The position numbers and the translations under genes are program-made. 64,000 nucleotides of DNA from Halopseudomonas maritima (lineage in GTDB: Bacteria > Pseudomonadota > Gammaproteobacteria > Pseudomonadales > Pseudomonadaceae): positions 3,158,001 to 3,222,000 of the forward strand of contig NZ_CP079801.1 in the NCBI RefSeq assembly GCF_021545785.1, in the 5' to 3' direction. Shown here piece after piece: positions 17,038-27,316 of the stretch (position 1 is the stretch's first letter; each line of letters opens with the position of its first letter). The notes beneath the pieces are model-generated. The model worked only from the letters and a program-made list of their open reading frames with translations, searched no databases and had not been told where the DNA came from.

Positions 17038-18492
17038 ATGGCTATTACAGGTATTGGTTCGGGTCTTGATATCAGCTCCATCGTCACGGCGCTGGTCGAG
17101 GCCGATGGTGCGCCAAAGAGTGCACAGCTGACTCGGCTCGAAAGCAGCACAACCGCCAAGTTTACGGCGTTGGGCAGCTTTCGCAGTGCCCTCTCCACCT
17201 TTCAGGGGGTGCTGGAGAAGTTGAACAGCGCTGACCTCTATGAAAAGCGCAGCGCCACCTCCGGTGATAGCAAAACCTTCAGTGTAACGGCCGATAGTGC
17301 GGCGTCAGTAGGTAGCTACGATGTTCAGGTGTTTAACCTGGCGCAGAGCAGCAAGGTGGCGTTACGCGGCCAATCCAGCGCAACCGACGCCATCGGTACC
17401 GGCACCCTGACCATCTCTGCCGGAGATACCTCTCTTGATATCGAGGTGAGCGAGGCCAACAACAGCCTCGCGGGCATCCGTGATGCGATTAACGCCAAAA
17501 GTGCCGACAGCGGCATTACCGCCACGGTGGTCAGTGACCCCAGCGGTGGCGGTGGTTCACGGCTGGTGCTGAGTTCCAACGAGACCGGCACAGGCAACGA
17601 CATCAGTGTTGCGGTCACCACCGATGCCAGCGACACCGGCGACCTCGGAGTGCTGGCTTATACACCGCCGGCTACCACCGACTATGAGCCGACCGAGGTT
17701 GACCCGCTGGATCCGCTTGCTCCGCGGGTGATCTCCTACGCACGCGACGCAAATCTTTCGATCGACGGCCTGTCTATCAGCAGCGCCAGTAACTCGATCT
17801 CCGATGCTATCGACGGCGTTACGCTGACGCTGAAAGCCGCGCAAACTCAGGAAGCGATAGACGCTGGTACGAGCGTCAAGCTGAGTGTTGGCTTGGACAA
17901 GTCTGGCGTGCGTACCTCCTTGCAGTCGTTTGTCGATGGCTACAACGCGATGATGAAAACCATCAACTCGTTGACCTCTGTGACCGCTGTCGGAGGGGAC
18001 GATGGCGAGCCTCTGGCTGCGGCGCTGGTTGGTGATGCATCGGTCCGCTCCGTCGTGTCGGCGCTGCGCACGGAAATGTCCAGCGTAGCCAGTGGCGATA
18101 TTCGTATTCTTGCGGACCTGGGCATCACCACCCAGAGTGACGGTACGCTGGCAATCGATAGCGACAAGCTCGATGATGCACTGGACAACAACTTTGATGC
18201 TCTGAGCAACTTTCTCTCAGGTGAGAACGGCTTGATGGGTCGCCTGGATGCCAAGCTTGAGCCATACACCAAGAGTGGTGGCATCATCGAGGGGCGAACC
18301 ACCTCGTTGCAGAACACCCTGTCCGGCATTGATGAGCAGCGCGAGCGGCTCGAGGCGCGGTTGAGCAGCATGGAGACACGCCTACTGGCGCAATTCAATG
18401 CGATGGACTCACTCGTGGCCAACCTGTCGAGCACCAGCACTTATCTGGCCAGCCAGTTGGCAAATCTGCCTGGCGTCGTGAAGGAGTCCTGA
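17038..18492 (+). CDS. fliD: Flagellar filament cap protein FliD (HAP2)
   Basis: A 484-residue hook-associated protein 2 that caps the filament and folds flagellin subunits as they arrive. The N-terminus ITGIGSGLDISSIVTALVEADGAPKSAQLTRLES is a FliD signature, and the C-terminus (LQNTLSGIDEQRERLEARLSSMETRLLAQFNAMDSLVANLSSTSTYLASQL) is the matching coiled coil. Middle domains are variable, as usual. It begins an operon with two FliS-like chaperones and a FliT-like gene. Confidence 0.97.
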   Translation: MAITGIGSGLDISSIVTALVEADGAPKSAQLTRLESSTTAKFTALGSFRSALSTFQGVLEKLNSADLYEKRSATSGDSKTFSVTADSAASVGSYDVQVFNLAQSSKVALRGQSSATDAIGTGTLTISAGDTSLDIEVSEANNSLAGIRDAINAKSADSGITATVVSDPSGGGGSRLVLSSNETGTGNDISVAVTTDASDTGDLGVLAYTPPATTDYEPTEVDPLDPLAPRVISYARDANLSIDGLSISSASNSISDAIDGVTLTLKAAQTQEAIDAGTSVKLSVGLDKSGVRTSLQSFVDGYNAMMKTINSLTSVTAVGGDDGEPLAAALVGDASVRSVVSALRTEMSSVASGDIRILADLGITTQSDGTLAIDSDKLDDALDNNFDALSNFLSGENGLMGRLDAKLEPYTKSGGIIEGRTTSLQNTLSGIDEQRERLEARLSSMETRLLAQFNAMDSLVANLSSTSTYLASQLANLPGVVKES

Positions 18493-18496
18493 ACCC

Positions 18497-18865
18497 GTGG
18501 CAAACCCGATTGATACCTACAAAAAGGTCAACATTTCTCAGGAAGTGTCGCAGTACCGCGCTGTACAGCTGTTGCTTAACGGCGCGATAGAGCGCGTCAA
18601 GTTGGCTCGGCATGCCCAGGAAACCGGCAACTCCGAGCGCCGCGGCGTAGCCGTGAGCAGTACCATCAGCATCATTGGTGCATTGCAAGCGTCGCTGGAT
18701 AAGGATCTGGGTGGCGAGATTGCCGAGAATCTGGATGCCCTGTATGACTACATGACCCTCAAGCTTGCCGGTGTGGCGCTGGATGATACCCCGCGCTCGC
18801 TGGATGAGGTGCAGAGCTTGCTGACTGAGATCAAAGAGGCGTGGGACGCTATTGAGCCGGCGTGA
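18497..18865 (+). CDS. fliS: FliS-family flagellar export chaperone (first copy)
   Basis: A 122-residue helical protein with GTG start, 4 bp after fliD. The block YRAVQLLLNGAIERVKLARHAQETGNSERRGVAVSSTISIIGALQASLDKDLGGEIAENLDALYDYMTLKL is the FliS fold that binds the flagellin C-terminus and prevents early polymerisation. A second FliS-like gene follows at 18985; the two are clearly divergent. Which copy serves flagellin and which another cargo cannot be told here. A terminator separates them. Confidence 0.88.
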   Translation: MANPIDTYKKVNISQEVSQYRAVQLLLNGAIERVKLARHAQETGNSERRGVAVSSTISIIGALQASLDKDLGGEIAENLDALYDYMTLKLAGVALDDTPRSLDEVQSLLTEIKEAWDAIEPA

Positions 18866-18888
18866 ACGCGAATCGAAAGCTCGAAAGA

Positions 18889-18910
18889 ACCGGCCTGGCG
18901 CCGGTTTTTT
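18889..18910 (+). terminator. Terminator after the first fliS
   Basis: ACCGGC stem (18889-18894) with a CTGGC loop, GCCGGT, then a TTTTTT run. It divides the two fliS-like genes into separate or attenuated units. Confidence 0.85.
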
Positions 18911-18984
18911 CATTTCTAACCTTTAGCTTTTGGCTGCGATGCCGATAACCGAGTCATGTACCACTTGCATGCAGGATATGTCCG

Positions 18985-19368
18985 ATGAACGCTTACGCCG
19001 CGATGAAGCAGTACCAGACCGTCAACGTCAATGCGCAGGTCAGCGAAGCTGACCCCCATCGGTTGATCCAGATGCTGATGGAAGGTGGGTTGCAGCGGGT
19101 CGCCCAGGCCAAGGGGGCGATGCAGCACGGCAACATCGGGTTAAAGGGCGAGCAGATTGGCAAGGCCGTCGCCATCCTTGGCGGCTTGCGTGAAGCATTG
19201 GATCATCAGCAAGGCGGAGAAGTGGCAGGCAACCTGGATAGCCTTTATGCTTTCATGCAACAACGCCTGAGTGAGGCGAACCTGAAGAACGATGCAGCCA
19301 TGCTCGATGAAGTGAGCGAGCTGCTGCGCGAAATCAAGGCCGGTTGGGACGGCATCCGCCAAGCGTGA
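18985..19368 (+). CDS. fliS: FliS-family flagellar export chaperone (second copy)
   Basis: A 127-residue FliS-family protein. MNAYAAMKQYQTVNVNAQVSEADPHRLIQMLMEGGLQRVAQAKGAMQHG is the closer match to canonical FliS, with the conserved DPHRLI-x-MLMEG block. The end LLREIKAGWDGIRQA parallels the LLTEIKEAWDAIEPA of the first copy, so the pair arose by duplication. It binds newly made flagellin in the cytoplasm before export. It lies 119 bp after the first copy, past a terminator. Confidence 0.93.
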   Translation: MNAYAAMKQYQTVNVNAQVSEADPHRLIQMLMEGGLQRVAQAKGAMQHGNIGLKGEQIGKAVAILGGLREALDHQQGGEVAGNLDSLYAFMQQRLSEANLKNDAAMLDEVSELLREIKAGWDGIRQA

Positions 19369-19379
19369 GGAAATCAGTC

Positions 19380-19676
19380 ATGGCTAATGCCGTAGAGCAA
19401 TTGCAAGCAACCCACACATCGTTGATCGAGGCCGTCAAGGCCGGCGACTGGCAGCAGGTCGGTGAATTGGATCGCCTGTGTCGCCAGCATGTTCATCAGG
19501 CGATGCAGGATCCGCAGCGCGATGACCAGCAGGTGGCGGTTGCGCTGGAGAACCTGAGCGAGACCTATCGGGAGGTTGTTGCCCTGTGCCAGGCGGTGCA
19601 GGGTAAGCTGGCTGAAGAGCTCCAGGGGCTGCAGCGGGGACGTCAGGGCGCCAAGGTGTATCAGATGTTCAATTGA
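19380..19676 (+). CDS. FliT-like flagellar chaperone (FleP position)
   Basis: A 98-residue all-helical protein (VEQLQATHTSLIEAVKAGDWQQVGELDRLCRQHVHQAM, then ENLSETYREVVALCQAVQGKLAEELQGLQRGRQGAKVYQMFN). Size, helix pattern and position between fliS and fleQ match the FliT/FleP family, which chaperones FliD and fine-tunes flagellar genes. The sequence itself is weakly conserved, so the call leans on context. Start ATG 19380 after GAGGAA. Confidence 0.72.
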   Translation: MANAVEQLQATHTSLIEAVKAGDWQQVGELDRLCRQHVHQAMQDPQRDDQQVAVALENLSETYREVVALCQAVQGKLAEELQGLQRGRQGAKVYQMFN

Positions 19677-19680
19677 GTCT

Positions 19681-19709
19681 ATTTCCGGCAGAATATTATC
19701 GCCGGAAAT
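19681..19709 (+). terminator. Hairpin after fliT (terminator-like, no T tract)
   Basis: Perfect 9-bp inverted repeat ATTTCCGGC / GCCGGAAAT with an 11-nt AT-rich loop, 4 bp after the fliT-like stop. No downstream T run is present, so intrinsic termination is doubtful; it may stabilise the 3' end. Confidence 0.5.
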
Positions 19710-19723
19710 GGTGCGCCAACTAT

Positions 19724-19752
19724 TTGACTCGTCTGCTGTTTCTGACTACATT
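19724..19752 (+). promoter_or_regulatory. Candidate sigma-70 promoter of fleQ
   Basis: TTGACT at 19724 and TACATT at 19747 are separated by 17 nt, near consensus, about 80 bp before fleQ. A sigma-70-type promoter fits fleQ as top-tier flagellar regulator. Confidence 0.6.
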
Positions 19753-19834
19753 TAGACCCACCTTAAAAAATATGGCGTAGCGCCAGTATTCGCTGCTGTC
19801 ATCCTTGCCTGCCAACAGGAACGCTTCCCCGTCT

Positions 19835-21304
<1,470 letters not shown>

Positions 21305-21357
21305 CGCGGTTCTGCTTTTTTGTTTTCAAGCTATTGAAAATAAAGAGTTATTTTTTG

Positions 21358-21372
21358 TGGCACGATGATTGC
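21358..21372 (+). promoter_or_regulatory. Sigma-54 promoter of fleSR
   Basis: TGGCACG-N4-TTGC, a perfect -24/-12 match, 43 nt before fleS, inside an AT-rich stretch. FleQ-dependent activation is expected. Confidence 0.92.
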
Positions 21373-21414
21373 TGAGTATCCCCTGACTGTTATTTGTAAC
21401 TCAGGGGATGCCCG

Positions 21415-22632
21415 ATGGCTGCCAAGGCTCACTTCAATCCGAACGCTGATCAGCACGCGCCCGCCGTAGCTGAAGGGGATCAGGCTGCCTTGCAGGCGGC
21501 CTTTGAGCGCTTTCAGGGTATGTCCGAGCAGCTTGGCGCATCCCATGCCTTGCTGGAGCGGCAGGTAGCGCAACTTAAGCGCCAACTGGCCGACGCTCAG
21601 GCCCAGCGCAGTCGTGAATTGGCCGAGAAGGCACGCTTGGCGGGCAGGTTGCAGAACGTGCTTAATCTGCTGCCCGGTGGGGTGATTATTCTGGATGGGC
21701 GTGGTGTGGTGCGTGAGGCAAATCCGGCGGCGCGGGCTCTGCTGGGCGAGCCGTTGGAGGGCCAGCTGTGGCGTGACCTGATCCAGCAGCGCTTTGCGCC
21801 GCGGGATGATGATTACCACGAAGTCTCGCTGCGTACCGGCCGCCGGGTGTCGCTGGCAACCCGCTCGCTGGAAGGTGAGCCCGGCCAGCTGATCCTGATT
21901 AACGATCTGACCGAAACCCGCCAGTTGCAAAGCGAATTGGCGCGTAATGAGCGCTTGTCCGCCCTGGGGCGCATGGTCGCCTCGTTGGCGCATCAGATTC
22001 GTACGCCGCTGGCGTCTGCCTTGCTGTATGCCGAACATCTGACCGACGCCCAACTGCCTGCTGCCCATCGCACTCGTTTCTCTGAGCGTCTGCAGGGGCG
22101 CTTGCATAGCATCGAACACCAGATTCGCGACATGCTGCAGTTCGCCAAGGGTGACCTGCCGATTGAGGACACGCTGCCGGTTTCCATTTTTATGGAATGG
22201 TTGCAACTGCAGGCCGATAGCGTCATTGCCAGTCGTGGCGGTGCTTGCCGTTGGGTAAACCTGCTGCCGGCGGACGCCATGCTGCGCTGTAATCGCGACA
22301 CCCTGGTCGGCGCTGTTCTGAACCTGATCGAGAACGCCCTGCAGGCCGGAATGCCCGCGCCACGCCTTAAGGTGGTGGCGCGCCAGCTTGAAGGGCAGTT
22401 AAGCCTGTGTGTGGTGGATGCCGGGCAGGGCATGAATGCCGAGCAACTGGCGCGCATTGGCGAGCCCTTCCATACCAGTAAGCCGCAAGGCACCGGCCTG
22501 GGGGTGGCCGTGGTCAAGTCCGTGGTCAAGGCACATGGCGGCGCGTTTTATCTGCGCAGCAAGGCCGGCTGGGGTACCTGCGCTGAAATGTTGCTGCCGC
22601 TGCGGGCGCTGCCGACAACCGGGGAGGTGTAG
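21415..22632 (+). CDS. fleS: FleS, flagellar sensor histidine kinase
   Basis: A 405-residue cytoplasmic kinase with no membrane segment. An N-terminal coiled coil (QLGASHALLERQVAQLKRQLADAQAQRSRELAEK) precedes a PAS domain (VLNLLPGGVIILDGRGVVREANPAARALLG). The H-box is SLAHQIRTPLASALLYAEHL, the N-box NLIENALQAG, and the G-boxes VDAGQGM and GTGLGVAVVKSVV. It phosphorylates FleR to turn on middle flagellar genes. The signal is unknown. It is the first gene of fleSR, directly abutting fleR. Confidence 0.96.
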   Translation: MAAKAHFNPNADQHAPAVAEGDQAALQAAFERFQGMSEQLGASHALLERQVAQLKRQLADAQAQRSRELAEKARLAGRLQNVLNLLPGGVIILDGRGVVREANPAARALLGEPLEGQLWRDLIQQRFAPRDDDYHEVSLRTGRRVSLATRSLEGEPGQLILINDLTETRQLQSELARNERLSALGRMVASLAHQIRTPLASALLYAEHLTDAQLPAAHRTRFSERLQGRLHSIEHQIRDMLQFAKGDLPIEDTLPVSIFMEWLQLQADSVIASRGGACRWVNLLPADAMLRCNRDTLVGAVLNLIENALQAGMPAPRLKVVARQLEGQLSLCVVDAGQGMNAEQLARIGEPFHTSKPQGTGLGVAVVKSVVKAHGGAFYLRSKAGWGTCAEMLLPLRALPTTGEV

Positions 22633-22635
22633 GTG

Positions 22636-24033
22636 ATGACGAGCGCTGCTGGGCGTATTCTGCTGGTTGAGGACGACGACGCGCTGCGTGAAGCCCTTGC
22701 CGACACCCTAATGCTGGGCGGCTATGACTACCTGGAGGCGGCCGACGCTGAGTCGGCGCTGCAGCTGCTGCGCCGAGAGAGCGTCAGTATGGTGGTCAGT
22801 GATGTCAACATGCCCGGTATGGATGGTCATGCGCTGCTGCGCACGCTGCGTAGCCAATACCCGCAGCTGCCGGTCTTGCTGATGACGGCCTATGGCACGG
22901 TGGAGCAGGCTGTCACAGCGATGCGCGATGGTGCAGCAGACTATCTGGTTAAACCCTTTGCGCCCAAGGCGTTGCTGGAGTTGATTGCCCAGCATGCTCT
23001 GGGCCGACTGGCGCCAGCGGCCGACGGCCCGGTGGCGGTGGAGCCGGCCAGTGTACAGTTGCTCGAATTAGCGGCGCGGGTAGCCGGTAGCGACTCCACC
23101 GTGCTGGTATCAGGTGAGTCAGGCACCGGTAAGGAGGTGCTGGCACGCTACATTCACCAGCGCTCGCCGCGTGCCGGTCAGCCTTTTATCGCCATCAATT
23201 GCGCGGCCATTCCAGAGAATATGCTGGAGGCTACCTTGTTCGGTCACGAGAAGGGCGCCTTTACCGGTGCTGTGGCGGCGCAGCCAGGCAAGTTTGAGCA
23301 GGCCAACGGCGGTACGCTGCTGCTGGATGAGATTTCCGAAATGCCGCTGGCCCTGCAGGCCAAGCTGTTGCGGGTATTGCAGGAGCGTGAGGTCGAGCGT
23401 GTTGGTGGGCGCAAGCTGATTCAGCTGGATATCCGTGTGATTGCTACCACCAACCGGGATTTGCTCGGCGAGGTGGCTGCTGGGCGCTTCCGTGAAGATC
23501 TTTACTACCGGCTGGGGGTCTTCCCGCTGCAGTGGCAGGCGCTGCGCGAGCGGCCGGCGGATATTTTGCCGTTGGCAGAGCGGCTGTTGAGCAAGCATTG
23601 TCGCAAGATGAACTTGGCCGCTGTCAGTTTTTCGTCGGCCGCCGCTCAGGCACTGCAGGCGCATCCTTGGCCGGGCAACGTGCGCGAGCTGGATAACGCC
23701 GTTCAACGCGCCCTGGTGCTGCAGCAGGGCGGTACTATTGAACCGGTTGACCTGTGCCTGGAAGGCTTTATCGGGGCTGCGGCGGTGCGGTCGGCGCCGA
23801 TGCCTGCTGCCTCTGCGCCGGCAGCTGAGGCGCAAACGGTCGCCGGCGAGCTGGGGGCGGGCGTGCGTCAGCGCGAATTCCAGCTGATTATCGAGGTGCT
23901 GCGCGCTGAGCGTGGCCGACGTAAGGAAGCCGCCGAGCGCTTGGGTATCAGCCCGCGCACGCTACGCTATAAGCTGGCCCAGATGCGCGATGCCGGCCTG
24001 GACGTTGAAGGCAGCCTGTTCGCGGGTGTTTGA
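22636..24033 (+). CDS. fleR: FleR, sigma-54-dependent response regulator
   Basis: A 465-residue NtrC-type regulator. Receiver domain (residues 1-120) with phospho-acceptor Asp in VVSDVNMPGMDG; AAA+ domain with GESGTGKEV, GHEKGAFTGA and GGTLLLDEISEM; C-terminal Fis HTH (RRKEAAERLGISPRTLRYKLAQMRDAG). It activates class III genes, fliE onwards, with RpoN. The start is ATG 22636; a GTG one codon earlier abuts the fleS stop. A GAGG Shine-Dalgarno lies in the fleS tail. Confidence 0.96.
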   Translation: MTSAAGRILLVEDDDALREALADTLMLGGYDYLEAADAESALQLLRRESVSMVVSDVNMPGMDGHALLRTLRSQYPQLPVLLMTAYGTVEQAVTAMRDGAADYLVKPFAPKALLELIAQHALGRLAPAADGPVAVEPASVQLLELAARVAGSDSTVLVSGESGTGKEVLARYIHQRSPRAGQPFIAINCAAIPENMLEATLFGHEKGAFTGAVAAQPGKFEQANGGTLLLDEISEMPLALQAKLLRVLQEREVERVGGRKLIQLDIRVIATTNRDLLGEVAAGRFREDLYYRLGVFPLQWQALRERPADILPLAERLLSKHCRKMNLAAVSFSSAAAQALQAHPWPGNVRELDNAVQRALVLQQGGTIEPVDLCLEGFIGAAAVRSAPMPAASAPAAEAQTVAGELGAGVRQREFQLIIEVLRAERGRRKEAAERLGISPRTLRYKLAQMRDAGLDVEGSLFAGV

Positions 24034-24051
24034 GTCCTCTGGCCTTTCAGT

Positions 24052-24080
24052 CGGCGCAGCCCTGCGCCGGCTGTTGTTTC
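24052..24080 (+). terminator. Terminator after fleSR
   Basis: CGGCGCAG-CC-CTGCGCCG, an 8-bp stem with minimal loop, followed by a T-rich stretch. It separates fleSR from the fliE operon. Confidence 0.65.
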
Positions 24081-24101
24081 CCTTCATACAGCCCCTGCTG
24101 T

Positions 24102-24116
24102 TGGCACCAATCTTGC
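24102..24116 (+). promoter_or_regulatory. Sigma-54 promoter of the fliE operon
   Basis: TGGCAC-N5-TTGC, perfect core match, 57 nt before fliE. FleR or FleQ with RpoN should drive fliEFGHIJ from here. Confidence 0.92.
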
Positions 24117-24172
24117 TGAATACCCTGTAAAGCGATAGTAGCCGTCAACATTTGGACGGTGGGGAGGCAACG

Positions 24173-24505
24173 ATGACTCAGGGTGTGGAATTCAATCGAC
24201 TGATGCTGCAAATGCGCACCATGCAGATGGAGGCCATGGGCAAGCCACAGCCGGCGCAAGCGGCCGAGCCCAGTGTCAACGGCCCAGGCTTTGACGATTT
24301 GCTCAAGCAGGCGGTCGACCGGGTCAATGAACTGCAAAAGACGACCTCCGAGTTGCAGACTGGTTACGAGCGCGGGGTTGAGGGTATCGATCTGACCGAG
24401 GTGATGATCGCCTCGCAAAAGTCGTCGGTCGCCTTTCAGGCCATGACCCAGGTGCGCAACAAGATGGTTGCGGCCTACGAAGACATCATGAAAATGGCAA
24501 TCTAG
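24173..24505 (+). CDS. fliE: Flagellar hook-basal body protein FliE
   Basis: A 110-residue protein that joins the MS ring to the proximal rod. The C-terminal signature GIDLTEVMIASQKSSVAFQAMTQVRNKMVAAYEDIMKMAI is diagnostic. Start ATG 24173 has a strong GGGGAGG Shine-Dalgarno; a TTG seven codons earlier is discounted. First gene of fliEFGHIJ, 24 bp before fliF. Confidence 0.97.
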   Translation: MTQGVEFNRLMLQMRTMQMEAMGKPQPAQAAEPSVNGPGFDDLLKQAVDRVNELQKTTSELQTGYERGVEGIDLTEVMIASQKSSVAFQAMTQVRNKMVAAYEDIMKMAI

Positions 24506-24529
24506 GCCTGACCCTCCGAGGAAACGACC

Positions 24530-26248
24530 ATGGACTCCGCCAGCAACGCCCCGGCGACCCGCAACCAGCCCGACGGCCTACGCAAGCCACTGATGGGGCT
24601 AACCTTTCTGGATAACCTGGCGCAGCTGCCGATGCTGCGTCAATTCGGCCTGCTGGTCGGTTTGGCCGCGAGCGTGGCGATCGGCTTTGCCGTGGTGCTG
24701 TGGTCCCAGGAGCCGGAATATCGTCCGCTGTATAACAGCCTCGAAGGGTATGATGCCGCCCAGGTCGTCGAGATGCTGCAGCAGAGTCGCATTGACTACA
24801 AGGTAGAGCCCAACAGCGGCGCGTTGCTGGTCCGCAGCGAAGATCTGGCCGATGCGCGTATGCGCCTGGCCAGCGCCGGTATCGCGCCGACCGATGGCAA
24901 TGTCGGCTTCGAGATTCTGGATCGCGAGCAGGGCCTGGGCACCAGCCAGTTCATGGAAACCACCCGCTATCGCCGTGGCCTGGAAGGGGAGCTGGCGCGC
25001 ACTATTTCCAGCCTCTACAACGTCAAGAGTGCCCGCGTGCACATTGCGATTCCGCGCTCCACCGTATTCGTCCGTGACGACCGCAAGCCCAGCGCCTCTG
25101 TGCTGCTGGAAATGTATGCCGGTCGGCGCCTGGAGCCGGCGCAGGTGATGGCCATCGTCAATCTGGTGGCCACCAGTGTGCCCGAGCTGGGTAAGGATGA
25201 GGTAACTGTTGTCGACCAGAACGGCAATCTGCTGTCCAACCAGAACGAGCTGAACGAGCTGACCATCGCCGGACGTCAGTTTGACTATACCCGTCGTCTG
25301 GAAGATACCTACACCCGCCGTGTGCACAACATCCTGCAGCCGTTGCTGGGCGCGGGGCGCTACAAGGCTGAGGTATCGGCGGATGTAGACTTCAGCACGG
25401 TCGAGTCTACTGCCGAGATGTTCAGCCCGGATGCTGCGCTGCGCAGCGAGCAGGTGGTCAGTGAAGCGCGTGCTGCCAACAGCGGTCCGCAGGGGGTGCC
25501 CGGGGCGCTCTCCAATCAGCCGCCGGGCGCCACCCAGGTGCCCGAGCAGGTTATTGATCCGGCTACCGGTGAGCCGGTGGTGGTGGCACCGCCGCAGGAC
25601 AAGCGCGAGCAAGCCATCCGCAATTACGAGCTGGATCGGCAGATCAGCCACACCCGCCAGCAACAGGGCCGTCTCAAGCGCCTGTCGGTGGCGGTGGTTG
25701 TTGATGACCCGGCCGAGATTAATGCTGAGACCGGCGAGGTTACCCGTACCCCGCTGAGTGAAGCAGAAGTGCAGCGTCTGACCCGTCTGGTGCAAGACGC
25801 AGTCGGCTATGATGCTGCACGTGGTGACAGCGTGAGCGTGATCAACAGTGCCTTTGTGGCGGAACCCAAAAGCGAGCCGCTGCCAGCCATCCCGTTCTGG
25901 GAGCAGCCCTGGTTCTGGGATGTGGCCAAGCAGATTCTGGGGATACTGTTTGTCCTGGTACTTGTGTTTGCGGTGCTGCGTCCCGCGCTGAAGAACCTGA
26001 CGGTCGCAGGCAAGGGGGCTAGCGACGGCTACCCGGCGGCCCTGCCGGCCGGTGCCGGGTTGGGCGGCCTGGATGGTGAGCTGAGTGACGATCACGTTAG
26101 TCTGTCGGGCCCGGCGTCCGGCCCGGTGCTGCTGCCGCCGCCCGGGGCGGGTTATGAACAGCAATTAAATGCCATCAAGGGGCTGCTCGCCGAAGACCCC
26201 GGTCGGGTGGCCCAGGTCGTCAAGGAATGGATCAATGCCGATGAGTGA
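24530..26248 (+). CDS. fliF: Flagellar MS-ring protein FliF
   Basis: A 572-residue inner-membrane ring protein. A first membrane helix (LRQFGLLVGLAASVAIGFAVVLWS) begins near residue 38, followed by ring-building motifs in the periplasmic part (EPEYRPLYNSLEGYDAAQVVEMLQ, SAGIAPTDGNVGFEILD). A second helix near 470-490 (QILGILFVLVLVFAVLRPAL) precedes a cytoplasmic tail that binds FliG. The linker near residues 315-370 is Pro/Ala/Gln-rich. A long antisense open frame over this gene is a codon-bias shadow. Confidence 0.98.
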   Translation: MDSASNAPATRNQPDGLRKPLMGLTFLDNLAQLPMLRQFGLLVGLAASVAIGFAVVLWSQEPEYRPLYNSLEGYDAAQVVEMLQQSRIDYKVEPNSGALLVRSEDLADARMRLASAGIAPTDGNVGFEILDREQGLGTSQFMETTRYRRGLEGELARTISSLYNVKSARVHIAIPRSTVFVRDDRKPSASVLLEMYAGRRLEPAQVMAIVNLVATSVPELGKDEVTVVDQNGNLLSNQNELNELTIAGRQFDYTRRLEDTYTRRVHNILQPLLGAGRYKAEVSADVDFSTVESTAEMFSPDAALRSEQVVSEARAANSGPQGVPGALSNQPPGATQVPEQVIDPATGEPVVVAPPQDKREQAIRNYELDRQISHTRQQQGRLKRLSVAVVVDDPAEINAETGEVTRTPLSEAEVQRLTRLVQDAVGYDAARGDSVSVINSAFVAEPKSEPLPAIPFWEQPWFWDVAKQILGILFVLVLVFAVLRPALKNLTVAGKGASDGYPAALPAGAGLGGLDGELSDDHVSLSGPASGPVLLPPPGAGYEQQLNAIKGLLAEDPGRVAQVVKEWINADE

Positions 26249-27263
26249 AGAAGCCAGCAAACGACCGGCCAAGATGTCCAAACTGGACAAGGCCGCGATC
26301 TTCCTGCTTAGCCTGGGCGAGTCGGACGCGGCGGCGATTCTCAAGCACATGGGGCCGAAGGAAGTGCAGCGGGTGGGCAGTGCAATGGCCGGTCTGCGCA
26401 CGGTCCAGCGGGACCAGGTACAAGAAGTCATGGGCGACTTCATCGAGGTTGTGGGGGAGCAAACCGGTCTGAGCGTCGGTGCTGACAGCTACATCCGCAG
26501 CATGCTCACTCAGGCGCTGGGTGAGGACAAGGCCAATAGCCTGGTTGACCGCATCCTGCTGGGCGGCAGCACCTCCGGCCTCGACAGCTTGAAGTGGATG
26601 GAACCGCGCGCGGTGGCCGACGTCATTCGCTTTGAGCACCCGCAGATTCAAGCCATCGTGGTGGCTTATCTGGACCCGGACATGGCAGCCGAGGTAATCG
26701 GCTACTTTGATCACAAGGTGCGTCTGGATATCCTGCTGCGGGTGGCGGCGCTGAACACGGTGCAGCCTTCGGCGCTGAAGGAGCTGAACGAGATTCTCGA
26801 GAAGCAGTTTGCCGGCAACTCCAACACCTCGCGTGCTGCCATGGGTGGCATCAAGCGCACTGCCGACATCATGAACTTCCTGGAGTCCAGCACCGAATCG
26901 CAGCTGATTGAGTCGATCCGCGAAATGGACGAAGACCTGTCGCTGCGTATCGAGGACCTGATGTTTGTCTTCGACAACCTTGCCGAGGTGGATGATCGCG
27001 GCATTCAGGCGCTGTTGCGCGAGGTGTCGTCCGAGGTGCTGATCGTTGCACTCAAGGGTGCGGATGATGCCATCAAGGACAAGATATTCCGCAATATGTC
27101 CAAGCGTGCGTCCGAGTTGCTGCAAGATGATCTGGAGGCCAAGGGGCCGGTGCGTATCAGTGAAGTCGAGGCGGCGCAGAAGGAAATTCTCACCATTGCC
27201 CGTCGTATGGCCGACGCCGGCGAAATTGTGCTGGGTGGCAAGGGTGGTGAGGAAATGATCTGA
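26235..27263 (+). CDS. fliG: Flagellar motor switch protein FliG
   Basis: A 342-residue C-ring protein that transmits stator torque and binds FliF and FliM. Conserved blocks: KAAIFLLSLGESDAAAILKHMGPKEVQRV at the N-terminus; EHPQIQAIVVAYLDPDMAAEVIGYF in the middle; and the charged torque helix RIEDLMFVFDNLAEVDDRGIQALLREVSSEVL near the C-terminus. The start is ATG 26235, 8 nt after AGGA and inside the fliF end; ATG 26241 is an alternative. Confidence 0.97.
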   Translation: MPMSEEASKRPAKMSKLDKAAIFLLSLGESDAAAILKHMGPKEVQRVGSAMAGLRTVQRDQVQEVMGDFIEVVGEQTGLSVGADSYIRSMLTQALGEDKANSLVDRILLGGSTSGLDSLKWMEPRAVADVIRFEHPQIQAIVVAYLDPDMAAEVIGYFDHKVRLDILLRVAALNTVQPSALKELNEILEKQFAGNSNTSRAAMGGIKRTADIMNFLESSTESQLIESIREMDEDLSLRIEDLMFVFDNLAEVDDRGIQALLREVSSEVLIVALKGADDAIKDKIFRNMSKRASELLQDDLEAKGPVRISEVEAAQKEILTIARRMADAGEIVLGGKGGEEMI

Positions 27264-27316
27264 TCGGTGCTGCGCGGTGGTATGCTGCCGGGGTTTGCAG
27301 AGCGGGGTAGGGTGCG

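Noticed and set aside
24599..26164. 521-residue antisense open frame over fliF
   Set aside because: His/Gln/Arg-rich shadow composition, no recognisable motif, complete overlap with a certain gene.
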